From assembly GCF_014191375.1 (NCBI RefSeq), contig NZ_JACHWN010000001.1:1-64000 (forward strand): a stretch of DNA of 64,000 nt. Direction: 5' to 3'. The position numbers were made by a program, and so were the translations under genes. The DNA is from Mesorhizobium sp. RMAD-H1 (GTDB taxonomy: Bacteria > Pseudomonadota > Alphaproteobacteria > Rhizobiales > Rhizobiaceae). Shown one piece after another: positions 43,598-55,753 of this stretch (within the stretch, counting starts at the first letter, position 1; the number at the start of each line of letters is the position of its first letter). A model generated the notes under the pieces. That model was not told the DNA's origin, ran no database searches, and worked only from the letters and a program-made list of their open reading frames with translations.

Positions 43598-46500
43598 ATG
43601 AGCGACCGTCCCCCATCCCCGGCTTCGAGCGAAGGCGGCTTCACTGCGCTTTTCATCCGTCGTCCGGTCCTTGCCTTCGTTCTCAATGTCCTGATCGTCG
43701 TTGCCGGTCTCGCCGCCTTCACCGGCGTCGATATCCGTGAACTGCCCGATGTCGACCGTCCCATCGTGACGATCCGCACCGTGTTCGAGGGTGCATCGGC
43801 GGAGACCATCGACCGCGAGCTGACGCAGGTTCTGGAAAATGCCGTGGCACGCGTCTCCGGCGTCAAGTCAATCTCCTCGGCCTCCTCGTTCGGGCAAAGC
43901 CGCGTGACGGTCGAGTTCAATGACGGCGTCGATCTGAATGTCGCCGCGGCCGACATGCGCGATGCCATCTCGCGCGTCGCCAACGACGTTCCCGAGGAAG
44001 CGGACCCCTCGCAGATCATCAAGGCGGATTCCAATGCCGATCCGGTGATGCGTCTTGCCGTGACCTCGAATTCGATGTCGATCCAGGACATGACCGTGCT
44101 GGTGGAGGATCAGATCCAGGATGTGCTGTCTGCGGTCCCCGGTGTTGCCGACGTGCAGATCTATGGCGACCGTGACAAGATTTTCCGCATCGATATCGAC
44201 CAGGCGAAGCTAGCGAGCTACGGCCTCACCATCGCCGATGTTTCCAATGCGCTTTCCAATATGGCGCTCGATGCTCCGGCCGGATCGCTCAAGAGCAATG
44301 ATCAGTCGATCGTGGTGCGCGCCTCGGCGACGATTACCACGCCGGAAGGCTTCGAGGATATCTTCATCAACGGCCGTACCAAGATCGGCGATGTCGCCAA
44401 TGTGACGCTTGGACCGGATATCGAATCCTCGGCCGTGCAAGCCAATGGCAATACGGCTGTCGGCCTCGGCATCATCCGCCAGGCGCAGTCCAATACGCTC
44501 GATATCTCGAAGGGTATCCGCGCCGCCGTCACGCAGTTGCAGGAAAACCTGCCGCCGGGTGTCACGATCCGCGTCACCAGTGATGACGCCAATTTCATCA
44601 ATGGCGCCATTCACGAGGTCGAAATCGCGCTGGTCGCCTCCGTCCTCATCGTGATCGTGATCATTTTCCTTTTTTTGTGGGATATTCGGGCGACGCTCAT
44701 TCCTGCGATTTCCATGCCGGTTGCGCTGATCGGCACGATCGCCGCCATCTATCTCACGGGTTTTTCGGTCAATATCCTGACGCTGCTCGCGCTGGTGCTG
44801 GCCACCGGCCTTGTCGTCGATGACGCCATCGTCGTCCTGGAAAACATCGTCCGGCGGCGCAATCAGGGCATGGGGCCGCGCGCCGCTGCCGTGCTTGGCA
44901 CCGAGGAGGTTTTCTTCGCCGTCATCGCCACCACGCTCACGCTTGCCGCCGTCTTCGTGCCCATCTCGTTCCTTCCCGGCCAGACGGGCGGCCTTTTCCG
45001 CGAGTTCGGTTTCGTGCTGGCGATTGCGGTCCTTTTGTCTTCCGTGGTCGCGCTCACGCTTTGTCCCATGCTGGCCTCGCGTTTCCTGACGGAAGCGGCG
45101 GCGCACCATCAGGATATCAACCATTCGCCGGGCGTTTTCCGTCGCTTCGGCGGCCTGCTGGCAACGCTTTATCGCCGAAGCCTTCACGCCTGTCTTTCGG
45201 CTCCCCTGGTGGTCGTCATCGCTGCGGTCCTCTTCGCGGCCGCATCCTATGGCGCTTATGGCCTGATCCGGCAGGAGCTGACGCCAACGGAGGATCGCGC
45301 CGTCGCGCTCCTGCGCCTTAACGGGCCGCAGGGCATCAGCATCGATTTCCTGCTCAGCCAGATCGACAGGATAGAGACGCTCTTGCAGCCGTTGCGGGAT
45401 TCCGGCGAAATCCAGAACACCTATGCCATCGCCGGAACGGGCGGATCGTCGAACAACGGCATCGTCGTGCTCACGCTCGCCCCCTGGGACGAGCGGGTGC
45501 GCAGCCAGCAGGAAATCATGGCCGATGTGACACAGAGGCTGAAGGTCATCACCGGCGTGCGGATTTTCACCGCCCAGCCGAACAGCCTCGGCATCCGCGG
45601 CGCGGGTAACGGGCTGCAGTTCGCGATCGTGGGCAGTGATTATGAAAAGCTGCAGACGGCCGCGCAGAATGTCGTCTCGGCGATGGAAAAGGATCCTCGC
45701 TTCCAGCAGCCGCGCCTTTCCGTCGAGCCGACGCAGCCGCAGCTCGCGGTCGATATCAACCGCGAGCGCGCCTCCGACCTCGGCATCGATATCACCGGCC
45801 TCGCCAACGCCATCCAGTCGGTCCTCGACGGGCGCAGGATAGGCTCCGTCTATATCGGCGACCGCAGTTTCGACGTCAAACTCGTTTCCACGACCAATCC
45901 GATCAACGATCCGACCGATCTTGAAAACATCTTCATGAAGACGAGCGACGGCCGCTACGTCCCTATGTCCTCCATCGCCACGGTGGTCGAGAAGGCGGTG
46001 CCGCCCGAACTCGATCGCGAACAGCGCATGCGTTCCGTCGCGATCACCTCAGGCCTGCGCCCGGATTTCGCGCTCGGCAATGCCTATGCGGCCGCGCAGG
46101 AGATCGCGGCACCTTTCCTGCCTGCCGGCTCGCGCATCATTCCGCTCGCCGAAGCGCAGACCCTCAGCGAAACTTCGTACGGCCTGGCGATCACCTTCGG
46201 CTTCGCCATCGTCATCATCCTGCTCGTCCTGGCGGCCCAGTTCGAAAGCTTCATCAGTGCGCTCATCGTCATGGCGACCGTGCCGCTCGGCCTCGGCTGC
46301 GCCGTGTTCGCCATGCTGATGACCGGAACGAGCCTCAACGTCTACAGCCAGATCGGTCTTGTTCTCCTCGTCGGCATCATGGCCAAGAACGGCATTCTCA
46401 TCGTCGAGTTCGCAGACCAGCTGCGCGACAAGGGGATGAGCGTACGCGAGGCGATCGAGGAGGCGGCGAACATCCGCCTGCGTCCGGTGACGATGACCAT

Positions 46501-46741
46501 GATCTGCGCCGTGCTCGGCGGCGTGCCGCTGGTGCTCGCCAGTGGCGCCGGCGCGGAGGCGCGCATCGCGCTCGGCTGGGTCATCGTCGGCGGGCTCGGC
46601 CTTGCCACCATAGCGACGCTCTATGTCACGCCCGTCGCCTATCTCCTGCTCGGCCGCTTCACCAAGCCGAAGATCGAGGAACATGCCCGCCTGCAGCGCG
46701 AGCTGGAGCAGGCAGCGCAAAGGCCTTCGCCGGCGGAGTAG
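43598..46741 (+). CDS. RND multidrug efflux pump, HAE1 family
   Basis: A 1047-residue proton-driven exporter. Twelve membrane segments in two halves with large periplasmic loops. Segment 4 contains the proton-relay pair in LVVDDAIVVLENIVRR, and the second half has the matching lysine segment GLVLLVGIMAKNGILIVEFA. Start ATG 43598 is chosen over the frame beginning 43562, which overlaps the adaptor gene. Resembles BepG/MexK-like pumps. Substrates unknown; no regulator is adjacent. Confidence 0.93.
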   Translation: MSDRPPSPASSEGGFTALFIRRPVLAFVLNVLIVVAGLAAFTGVDIRELPDVDRPIVTIRTVFEGASAETIDRELTQVLENAVARVSGVKSISSASSFGQSRVTVEFNDGVDLNVAAADMRDAISRVANDVPEEADPSQIIKADSNADPVMRLAVTSNSMSIQDMTVLVEDQIQDVLSAVPGVADVQIYGDRDKIFRIDIDQAKLASYGLTIADVSNALSNMALDAPAGSLKSNDQSIVVRASATITTPEGFEDIFINGRTKIGDVANVTLGPDIESSAVQANGNTAVGLGIIRQAQSNTLDISKGIRAAVTQLQENLPPGVTIRVTSDDANFINGAIHEVEIALVASVLIVIVIIFLFLWDIRATLIPAISMPVALIGTIAAIYLTGFSVNILTLLALVLATGLVVDDAIVVLENIVRRRNQGMGPRAAAVLGTEEVFFAVIATTLTLAAVFVPISFLPGQTGGLFREFGFVLAIAVLLSSVVALTLCPMLASRFLTEAAAHHQDINHSPGVFRRFGGLLATLYRRSLHACLSAPLVVVIAAVLFAAASYGAYGLIRQELTPTEDRAVALLRLNGPQGISIDFLLSQIDRIETLLQPLRDSGEIQNTYAIAGTGGSSNNGIVVLTLAPWDERVRSQQEIMADVTQRLKVITGVRIFTAQPNSLGIRGAGNGLQFAIVGSDYEKLQTAAQNVVSAMEKDPRFQQPRLSVEPTQPQLAVDINRERASDLGIDITGLANAIQSVLDGRRIGSVYIGDRSFDVKLVSTTNPINDPTDLENIFMKTSDGRYVPMSSIATVVEKAVPPELDREQRMRSVAITSGLRPDFALGNAYAAAQEIAAPFLPAGSRIIPLAEAQTLSETSYGLAITFGFAIVIILLVLAAQFESFISALIVMATVPLGLGCAVFAMLMTGTSLNVYSQIGLVLLVGIMAKNGILIVEFADQLRDKGMSVREAIEEAANIRLRPVTMTMICAVLGGVPLVLASGAGAEARIALGWVIVGGLGLATIATLYVTPVAYLLLGRFTKPKIEEHARLQRELEQAAQRPSPAE

Positions 46742-46935
46742 CGCGGCGTGTTCGAGGCTGATGCCGCATTCACGCAGATCAGCCGAGAAACCTCGCCACC
46801 CGGCGTGCACCAGTCGCGGATCTGAATGTCGAATAGCCTTGCAACGCCGTGCGTCCGATCGAGATGCAAGGCGCTGCAAGGTATCGAATTCACGCTATTC
46901 GAGCTTTTCGCATAGGGTGTGGAAGGGGTCGTTGC

Positions 46936-48945
<2,010 letters not shown>

Positions 48946-49139
48946 GACGTCATCTTGCAGAGCGATCCCGCCAATGTCAACGCATCCCCGAAGGTTCCCC
49001 CGGAGACCACTTGCGTCCCACAAGGTTGCCACGACGTTTTTTGGGAATGCACCTTCAACCCCGGCTTTTCAGGCCGAGCGCAGCATCGCTTATGTTTCCG
49101 AAGGATCCTCGAAGGACGAGGGGATGGACAGGTCTTTTC

Positions 49140-50126
49140 TTACTTGACCGCGTCCATCACCTTGGTGGTCCAGGCGCCTTCCGGCTTTTTCGTGATCACG
49201 GGGTCGGAGCCGCCGCTCATCAGTGTTTCCACCGTGCGCTCGGCGGCGGCCACATCGAGCTTTCCGTCCGAACCTTCCGTCAGCTTGTTGATCTCGCCCA
49301 CCATCCGCTTCTGGTGCTTTTCGGTCTGCGCGCCGGAGGCATCGTTGTCGAGCACGATCTCCGCCGCTTCATCGGGGTTTTCGCGCGCATAGTTCCAGCC
49401 CTGCATCGAGGCTTTGACGAAGCGGGCGAGCTTGTCCACCATCGCTGGATCGTCAAGGCTCTTTTCGAGGACGTAGAGCCCGTCCTCCAGCGTCGCCACG
49501 CCCTGGTCCTCATATTTGAAGACGACGAGCTGGTCCTCCGGGATGCCGGCGTCGATCACCTGCCAATATTCGTTATAGGTCATGGTGGAGATGCAGTCCG
49601 CCTGTTTCTGGATCAGCGGATCGACGTTGAAGCCCTGTTTCAGGACGGTAACGCCTTCCGGCCCGCCATCGGTCTTGATGCCGAGATGGTTCATCCAGGA
49701 GAGGAAGGGATATTCATTGCCGCCGAACCAGACGCCGAGCGTCTTGCCCTTGAAATCCTCCGGTTTGGTGATGCCGGTCTCCTTGCGGCAGGTCAGCATC
49801 ATCCCGGAGCGCTTGAATGGCTGGGCGATGTTGACGAGCGGCACGCCCTTTTCGCGCGTGGCGAGCGCGGAGGGCATCCAGTCGACAATCACGTCGGCGC
49901 CACCGCCCGCGATCACCTGCGGCGGAGCGACATCCGGGCCGCCCGGCTTGATCTCGACATCGAGCCCTTCCGCTTCGTAGAACCCCTTGTCCTTGGCCAC
50001 GTAATAGCCGGCGAACTGGCCCTGCGTCACCCATTTGAGCTGCAGCGTCAGCTTGTCGGCCGCCAGCGCCGTGCCGGCCAGCAGCGACATGGCAAGTCCG
50101 AGCGATAATGCGATCGTTCTTTTCAT
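49140..50126 (-). CDS. NMT1/THI5-like ABC transporter substrate-binding protein
   Basis: A 328-residue periplasmic protein with signal peptide (LGLAMSLLAGTALAA). NMT1/THI5 fold: LTLQLKWVTQGQFAGYYVAK, GLDVEIKPGGPDVAPPQVIA, TLGVWFGGNEYPFLSW. THI5-like receptors bind pyrimidines such as formylaminopyrimidine. Here the operon also holds hydA and an amidohydrolase with RutR control, which points to a pyrimidine catabolite as ligand rather than a thiamine precursor; the adjacent thiC leaves the latter possible. Last gene of the leftward operon, 53 bp after a permease gene. Confidence 0.88.
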   Translation of the reverse strand: MKRTIALSLGLAMSLLAGTALAADKLTLQLKWVTQGQFAGYYVAKDKGFYEAEGLDVEIKPGGPDVAPPQVIAGGGADVIVDWMPSALATREKGVPLVNIAQPFKRSGMMLTCRKETGITKPEDFKGKTLGVWFGGNEYPFLSWMNHLGIKTDGGPEGVTVLKQGFNVDPLIQKQADCISTMTYNEYWQVIDAGIPEDQLVVFKYEDQGVATLEDGLYVLEKSLDDPAMVDKLARFVKASMQGWNYARENPDEAAEIVLDNDASGAQTEKHQKRMVGEINKLTEGSDGKLDVAAAERTVETLMSGGSDPVITKKPEGAWTTKVMDAVK

Positions 50127-50179
50127 TGCGGTTCTCCTCTGGTTGGCGGCCCCGCCTTATCTGGGCGGAGTCCGTGTTC

Positions 50180-51037
50180 TTATGTTCTATAGGACGGGTG
50201 CCAGAACGTGACGGCGCGCTCGACAAGCGCGATCAGCCCGTAGGAAAGCGAGCCGGCAAGGGCGGCGACGAAGATCTCCGCCCACACCATGTCCACATTC
50301 ATCCGCCCGATCTCCGCCGATATGCGGAAGCCCATGCCCACGATCGGCGTGCCGAAGAATTCCGCCACGATGGCGCCGATCAGCGCCAGCGTCGAGTTGA
50401 TCTTCAGCGCGTTGAAGATGAACGGCATCGCCGCGGGCAGCCTGAGCTTCAAAAGCGTCTGCCAGTAACTCGAGCCATAGGTGCGCATCAGGTCGCGCTC
50501 CATGTGCCCGGAGGCGGCAAGCCCCGCCACTGTGTTCACCAGCATGGGAAAGAAGGTCATGATGATGACGACCGCCGCCTTGGACGGCCAGTCGAAGCCG
50601 AACCACATCACCATGATCGGCGCGATGCCGACGACGGGCAGCGCGGCGACGAGATTGCCGATCGGCAGGAGACCCTTGCGCAGGAACGGCACGCGGTCGA
50701 CGATGATGGCGGTGATAAAGCCCAGGCCGCAGCCCAGCGCATAGCCGGCGAGCACGGCCTTGAGATAGGTCTGGCGGAAATCGGCCCAGAGGGTCGGCAC
50801 CGACGAGGCGATGCGCGCCCAGATCATGGACGGCGCCGGCAGGAGCACGGAGGGGATTTCGAAGGCGCGGACGATCAGTTCCCACAGCACCAGCAGCCAG
50901 ACGCCGAAGAGGATGGGAATGGCGAGATCGACGAGCCGCTGCCCGCGCGACGAGGCAAGCCGCAGGCCGGCGAGGCTTTTCACCGAAAGCCAGGCGATGA
51001 GCCAGACGGTGATGACAAGGAGCAGCGGCTTGATCAT
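50180..51037 (-). CDS. ABC transporter permease (SsuC/NMT1-type)
   Basis: A 285-residue inner-membrane permease. About six membrane segments and the EAA-like loop FDWPSKAAVVIIMTFFPMLVNTVAGL followed by GSSYWQTLLKLRLPAAMPFIF. ATG 51037 is set by ATGA overlap with the other permease gene. Forms the channel with it. Confidence 0.88.
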   Translation of the reverse strand: MIKPLLLVITVWLIAWLSVKSLAGLRLASSRGQRLVDLAIPILFGVWLLVLWELIVRAFEIPSVLLPAPSMIWARIASSVPTLWADFRQTYLKAVLAGYALGCGLGFITAIIVDRVPFLRKGLLPIGNLVAALPVVGIAPIMVMWFGFDWPSKAAVVIIMTFFPMLVNTVAGLAASGHMERDLMRTYGSSYWQTLLKLRLPAAMPFIFNALKINSTLALIGAIVAEFFGTPIVGMGFRISAEIGRMNVDMVWAEIFVAALAGSLSYGLIALVERAVTFWHPSYRT

Positions 51038-51924
51038 GGCCTTGCCTTCTCTGCCCGGGCGCCCATGCGCCGGTTGACGAGATGGGCGGCGAGCCCGACC
51101 AGTGATACCAACACGGCGGCCATCAGTGATGCGGCAATCAGCGCGGCCCATATCTGCACCGTCTGGCCGTAATAGGAGCCGGCGAGGAGCCGCGCGCCCA
51201 GTCCCGCCACCGCGCCGGTCGGCAACTCCCCGACAATGGCGCCGACGAGGCTGATGGCGACGGCGATCTTCATCGAGGTGAAGAGATAGGGAAGCGCCGC
51301 AGGCCAGCGCAGTTTCCAGAAGACCTGGGAGGCCGAGGCATTATAGGTGCGCATCAGGTCGAGATGCATGATCTCGGGCGAGCGCAGTCCTTTGACCATG
51401 CCGACGGCGACGGGGAAGAATGATAGATAGGTGGAGATCATCGCCTTCGGCAGCAGGCCGGTCAGGCCGACTGCGTTCAGGACCACGATGATCATCGGCG
51501 CGATCGCCAGGATCGGGATGGTCTGCGAGGCGATGATCCACGGCATCAGGCTCTTGTCGAGCGTGCGCGAATGGACGATGCCCACGGCAAGCAGGATGCC
51601 GAGCAGGGAACCCAGAACGAAGCCCAGCAGCGTCGAGGAGAGCGTCACCCAGCCGTGATAGACGAGGCTGCGCTTCGAGGTCGGCCTGATGTCGAAGACG
51701 GTCTTGCGGATTTCTTCCGCCACCTGATGCGGGGCGGGCAGCACCGGCCGCTCCTGGGTCATCGTGTTGGCGATGAGCTGCGATGTCGAAAGCTGCGCTC
51801 CGCTGCGTTCCGCCTGGTCGCGCTCGAACGGCGCGTTGAGGAAGATCGCCAGCAGATACCAGAGCGCGACAATAATGAGGAGAACGGTGGTGACCGGGAG
51901 AAACTTGTCGCGCAGGAAGGTCAT
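51034..51924 (-). CDS. ABC transporter permease
   Basis: A 296-residue permease with an N-terminal membrane segment, a polar stretch of about 55 residues (residues 30-85), then five segments and EAA loop TYLSFFPVAVGMVKGLRSPE followed by FWKLRWPAALPYLF. The extended polar part near the N terminus is typical of this two-permease NMT1-type system. Separated from its ATPase gene by a palindromic repeat (216 bp). Confidence 0.88.
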   Translation of the reverse strand: MTFLRDKFLPVTTVLLIIVALWYLLAIFLNAPFERDQAERSGAQLSTSQLIANTMTQERPVLPAPHQVAEEIRKTVFDIRPTSKRSLVYHGWVTLSSTLLGFVLGSLLGILLAVGIVHSRTLDKSLMPWIIASQTIPILAIAPMIIVVLNAVGLTGLLPKAMISTYLSFFPVAVGMVKGLRSPEIMHLDLMRTYNASASQVFWKLRWPAALPYLFTSMKIAVAISLVGAIVGELPTGAVAGLGARLLAGSYYGQTVQIWAALIAASLMAAVLVSLVGLAAHLVNRRMGARAEKARP

Positions 51925-51965
51925 ATGGTGCTCCTCGCGAAGTGCCGGGACAGGCTGGAATTTTC

Positions 51966-52124
51966 ACCCCCCTCTGGCCTGCCGGCCATCTCCCCCTCAA
52001 GGGGGGAGATCACGCCTTCGTAGATGCTGGCCACCAATCGCAGACACTGGAAGATTAGAGCTTTGGCTCCTGTCAGCCAATCTCCCCCCTTAGGGGGGAG
52101 ATGCCCGGCAGGGCAGAGGGGGGT
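51966..52124. repeat. RIME-like palindromic repeat inside the ABC operon
   Basis: A 159-bp unit with inverted ends (ACCCCCCTCTGGCCTGCCGG versus its near complement ending CAGAGGGGGGT) and two strong internal palindromes, ATCTCCCCCTC-AAGGGGGGAGAT and ATCTCCCCCC-TTAGGGGGGAGAT. It matches the rhizobial intergenic mosaic element type. As RNA it would form stable stems between the ATPase and permease genes. Confidence 0.75.
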
Positions 52125-52140
52125 AATGACCCGCACCACC

Positions 52141-52965
52141 CTAATGGTCATAGCTGTGCCCCAGCCTCAGCCCTTCGCGCACGCGATGGGCGATTTTCAG
52201 AAACTCCGGCGTTTCGCGGATTTCGAGTGGACGGTCCGGGCCGAGATCGCAGTCGATGATCTCGTGGATGCGGCCGGGGCGGGGGCTCATCACCACGATC
52301 CTGGTCGACAGGAACACCGCTTCGGGAATGGAGTGGGTGACGAAGATCACGGTCTTCCGCGTCTTCGCCCAGAGCTTCAGAAGCTGTTCATTCAGATGGT
52401 CGCGGACGATCTCGTCGAGCGCGCCGAACGGCTCGTCCATCAGTAGCATGTCGGGGTCGAAGGAGAGCGCCCGGGCGATGGAGGCGCGCTGCTGCATGCC
52501 GCCGGAAAGCTGCCAGGGATATTTCTTGCCGAAGCCGGTGAGATTGACCAGCGCCAGGTTCTTCTCGACCAGTTCCGCACGCCGGGTCTTGGGCACGCCC
52601 ATCACCTCGAGCGGCAGCGAGATATTGGCAGCGATGGTGCGCCAGGGATAGAGCGCGGCCGCCTGGAAGACATAGCCATAGGCGCGTTTCCTGCGCGCCT
52701 CCTCGGGCGTGACGCCGTTGACGGTGATCGTGCCCGATGTCGGCTGCTCCAGATCGGCGATGACGCGGAGCAGCGTGGTCTTGCCGCAGCCCGAAGGGCC
52801 GATGAACGAGACGAACTCGCCTTGCTGGACCGTGAGGTCGATATCGGAAAGCGCATGGACCGGGCCGTCGCTGGTCTGGAAGACGAGCGACAATCCGCGC
52901 GCATCGATCACCGAGCTCTGGGCGGCGTTCATATGCCCTCGCGTGATTGCGGCAGCGACATTCAT
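52141..52965 (-). CDS. ABC transporter ATP-binding protein
   Basis: A 274-residue ATPase of the nitrate/taurine/THI5 group. Walker A IGPSGCGKTTLLRVIADLEQ, Q loop VFQAAALYPWRTI, signature QLSGGMQQRASIARAL, Walker B LLMDEPFGALD, H loop VTHSIPEA. The start overlaps the hydA stop by one base; ATG 52932 is an alternative nearer the conserved part. Powers the two permeases downstream. Confidence 0.92.
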   Translation of the reverse strand: MNVAAAITRGHMNAAQSSVIDARGLSLVFQTSDGPVHALSDIDLTVQQGEFVSFIGPSGCGKTTLLRVIADLEQPTSGTITVNGVTPEEARRKRAYGYVFQAAALYPWRTIAANISLPLEVMGVPKTRRAELVEKNLALVNLTGFGKKYPWQLSGGMQQRASIARALSFDPDMLLMDEPFGALDEIVRDHLNEQLLKLWAKTRKTVIFVTHSIPEAVFLSTRIVVMSPRPGRIHEIIDCDLGPDRPLEIRETPEFLKIAHRVREGLRLGHSYDH

Positions 52966-54422
52966 CAGACCCCCGCCGGCATATGCTCGGGTTTGCGTTC
53001 GACCTTGCGTGGCGCCACCAGCTCCTTCCAGGTCGACAGCGCACGGCTGACGGGGGCATGGGGCTCGCGCTCGACGAAACGGCCGTCACCGGTTTGCGCC
53101 AGAACCTCGCCGTTCCTGTAGGCGATGCGCCCGCGCGACAGCGTCATGCGCGGCAGGCCCGTCACCTCGATGCCCTCGAAGACATTATAGTCGATCGCCG
53201 ATTTCTGCGTCTTGGCCGAGATCGTCTTCGTCGCCTCCGGGTCCCAGATGACGATATCCGCGTCCGACCCCGGCAGGATCGCGCCCTTCTTCGGGTAAAT
53301 ATTGAGGATGCGGGCGATATTGGTGGAGGTGACGGCGACGAACTCGTTCGGCGTCAGCCGCCCGGTGCGCACGCCCTTGGTCCAGAGCACCGGCAGCCGG
53401 TCTTCGAGCCCGCCCGTTCCGTTGGGGATCTTGGTGAAATCATTAAGGCCGAAGCGCTTCTGCTCGGTGGTGAAAGCGCAATGATCCGTCGCCACCACCT
53501 GCAGGCTGCCGGCGGCGAGCCCGGCCCACAGCCCATCCTGGTGCCGCTTGTCGCGGAAGGGCGGCGACATCACGCGCCGCGCCGCATAGTCCCAGTCCTC
53601 GTTCTTATATTCGTTTTCGTCGAGCACGAGATGCTGGATCAGCGGCTCGCCGAAGACGCGCATGCCTTTCTGCCGGGCACGCCGGATCGCCTCATGGCTC
53701 TCCTCGCAGGAGACATGCACCACATAGAGCGGCACGCCCGCCTGGTCGGCGATCATGATGGCGCGGTTGGTCGCCTCGCCCTCCACCTCCGGCGGGCGGG
53801 AATAGGCATGCGCCTCCGGACCATTATTGCCCTCGGCCAGCAGCTTCTGCTGAAGATGCGCGACCACATCGCCGTTCTCGGCGTGGACGAGCGGCATGGC
53901 GCCGATCTCGGCGCAGCGCTGGAAGGACGCGAACATCTCGTCGTCGTTCACCATCAGCGCGCCCTTGTAGGCCATGAAATGCTTGAAGGTGTTGATGCCG
54001 CGTTCGACCACCTTCGGCATCTCGTCGAAGATCTGCTTGTTCCAGCCGGTGATCGCCATGTGGAAGGAATAGTCGGTGCGCGCCTTGCCGGCCTTCTGGA
54101 ACCATTCCTGCAGCGCGTCGAGGAGCCCGCCTTCCGCGCCGGGCAGCACGAAATCGACCACCATGGTCGTGCCGCCGGCCAGCGCTGCCGCGGTGCCCGT
54201 GTCGAAATCGTCCGAGGAATAGGTGCCCATGAAGGGCATCTGCAGATGGGTGTGTGGGTCGATGCCGCCGGGCATCAGATAGCAGCCGGTGGCACTGATG
54301 ATCTCGTCGCCGGAGAGGTCGTCGCCGATCGCCGCGATCTTGTCGCCGTCGATCAGCACATCCGCCTTGTAGCTGCGGTCGGCGGCGATGATCGTGCCGC
54401 CCTTGATGACTTTTGTCGCCAT
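52965..54422 (-). CDS. hydA: Dihydropyrimidinase
   Basis: Zinc hydrolase that opens dihydrouracil or dihydrothymine to N-carbamoyl-beta-amino acids (485 residues). All metal ligands are visible: GGIDPHTHLQMPF (HxH), the carbamylated lysine in FKHFMAYKGAL near residue 150, LVHAENGD, VHVSCEE, and catalytic Asp in VVATDHCAF. Second step of the reductive pathway after PreTA. Lies between the amidohydrolase and the transporter genes. Confidence 0.95.
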   Translation of the reverse strand: MATKVIKGGTIIAADRSYKADVLIDGDKIAAIGDDLSGDEIISATGCYLMPGGIDPHTHLQMPFMGTYSSDDFDTGTAAALAGGTTMVVDFVLPGAEGGLLDALQEWFQKAGKARTDYSFHMAITGWNKQIFDEMPKVVERGINTFKHFMAYKGALMVNDDEMFASFQRCAEIGAMPLVHAENGDVVAHLQQKLLAEGNNGPEAHAYSRPPEVEGEATNRAIMIADQAGVPLYVVHVSCEESHEAIRRARQKGMRVFGEPLIQHLVLDENEYKNEDWDYAARRVMSPPFRDKRHQDGLWAGLAAGSLQVVATDHCAFTTEQKRFGLNDFTKIPNGTGGLEDRLPVLWTKGVRTGRLTPNEFVAVTSTNIARILNIYPKKGAILPGSDADIVIWDPEATKTISAKTQKSAIDYNVFEGIEVTGLPRMTLSRGRIAYRNGEVLAQTGDGRFVEREPHAPVSRALSTWKELVAPRKVERKPEHMPAGV

Positions 54423-54477
54423 TTGTTCGTTCCCCTTTTGGTGTTGTGCCGAACAGCTTGCGGTTTAATCCGGTATT

Positions 54478-55725
54478 CTACTCCACGATCTCCGCCGTCT
54501 CGACCGCCGCGTGGAGCAGCACATCCGCTCCCGCCGCCGCCCATTCCTTGGAAATCTCCTCATCCTCATTGTGGCTGAGGCCGTCGACGCAGGGGCACAT
54601 GACCATCGTCGTCGGCGCCACCCTGGCCGCCCAGCAGGCATCGTGGCCAGCGCCGGAGATGATGTTCATATGGCTGTAGCCGAGGCGTTCCGCCGCGTCG
54701 CGCACGCGCCCCACCAGCACCGGATCGAAGGTGACGGGATCGAAATGGCCGACGGCCTCGATCGAGCAGCCGACGCCGAGCAGTTCCGTAATCTTGACCG
54801 CCTCCGCCTCGATTTTTACCCGCATGCGGTCGAGTTTCTCCCTGTCCGGGGAGCGGATGTCGATGGTGAACACCACCTTGCCCGGCAGCACGTTGCGCGA
54901 ATTGGGCGAGAAGAACATCTGCCCGACGCCGCCGACCGCGCCCGGCTGGCTTTCCATGGCGACCGCCTGCACCATTTCGAGGATGCGCGCCATGGCGAGC
55001 CCGGCATTGACGCGCATGTCCATCGGCGTCGAGCCGGTATGCGCCTCCTTTCCGGTCAGCGTCACCTCCAGCCACCAGAGACCCTGGCAATGGGTGACGA
55101 CGCCGATCTGCTTGTTCTCGGCCTCGAGGATCGGCCCCTGCTCGATATGATATTCGAAATAGGCGTGCATCTTGCGCGCGCCCACCTCCTCGTCGCCCAC
55201 CCAGCCGATGCGCTTCAGCTCATCGCCGAAGGTCTTGCCTTCCGGGTCGGTGCGGGCATAGGCGTAGTCGAGCGTGTGTACGCCGGCGAAGACGCCGGAG
55301 GCGAGCATGGCCGGGGCGAAGCGCGCGCCTTCCTCATTGGTCCAGTTGGTGACGACGATCGGGTGCTTCGTCCTGATGCCGAGGTCGTTCAGCGTCCGCA
55401 CCAGTTCGAGCCCGCTCAGGACGCCCAGCACGCCGTCATATTTGCCGCCGGTCGGTTGCGTGTCGAGATGGCTGCCGACATAGACGGGCAGGGCGTCCGG
55501 ATCGGCGCCGGGGCGGGCGGCGAACATGGTGCCCATCTTGTCGACGGCGACCGTCATGCCCGCCGCCTCGCACCAGGTCTTGAAGAGGCGCCGCCCCTCC
55601 GCATCCGCATCGGTCAGCGTCTGGCGATTGTTGCCGCCGCGCACGCCCGGGCCGATCTTCGCCATCTCCATCAGGCTTTCCCAGAGCCGATCGCTGTTGA
55701 TCCTGAGATTGCCGTTGAGCGCCAT
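54478..55725 (-). CDS. N-carbamoyl-beta-alanine amidohydrolase-like enzyme (M20 family)
   Basis: A 415-residue binuclear zinc amidase (PydC/HyuC/AmaB type). Metal-binding motifs: YVGSHLDTQPTGGKYDGVLG, TNWTNEEGARFAPAML, YFEYHIEQGP, and ISGAGHDACWAARV with the final SHNEDEE. It removes the carbamoyl group, giving beta-alanine or beta-aminoisobutyrate, ammonia and CO2; allantoate or carbamoyl-amino-acid activity cannot be excluded by sequence, but hydA next to it favours the pyrimidine route. Preceded by GGAGGGA and a 47-residue gene. Confidence 0.9.
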   Translation of the reverse strand: MALNGNLRINSDRLWESLMEMAKIGPGVRGGNNRQTLTDADAEGRRLFKTWCEAAGMTVAVDKMGTMFAARPGADPDALPVYVGSHLDTQPTGGKYDGVLGVLSGLELVRTLNDLGIRTKHPIVVTNWTNEEGARFAPAMLASGVFAGVHTLDYAYARTDPEGKTFGDELKRIGWVGDEEVGARKMHAYFEYHIEQGPILEAENKQIGVVTHCQGLWWLEVTLTGKEAHTGSTPMDMRVNAGLAMARILEMVQAVAMESQPGAVGGVGQMFFSPNSRNVLPGKVVFTIDIRSPDREKLDRMRVKIEAEAVKITELLGVGCSIEAVGHFDPVTFDPVLVGRVRDAAERLGYSHMNIISGAGHDACWAARVAPTTMVMCPCVDGLSHNEDEEISKEWAAAGADVLLHAAVETAEIVE

Positions 55726-55753
55726 GGTCGAATTCCCTCCGGGTAGTCTGCGG

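Noticed and set aside
52947-54578. Plus-strand frame of 543 codons opposite dihydropyrimidinase
   Set aside because: Antisense to a gene with every catalytic residue; no motif or ribosome-binding site of its own.
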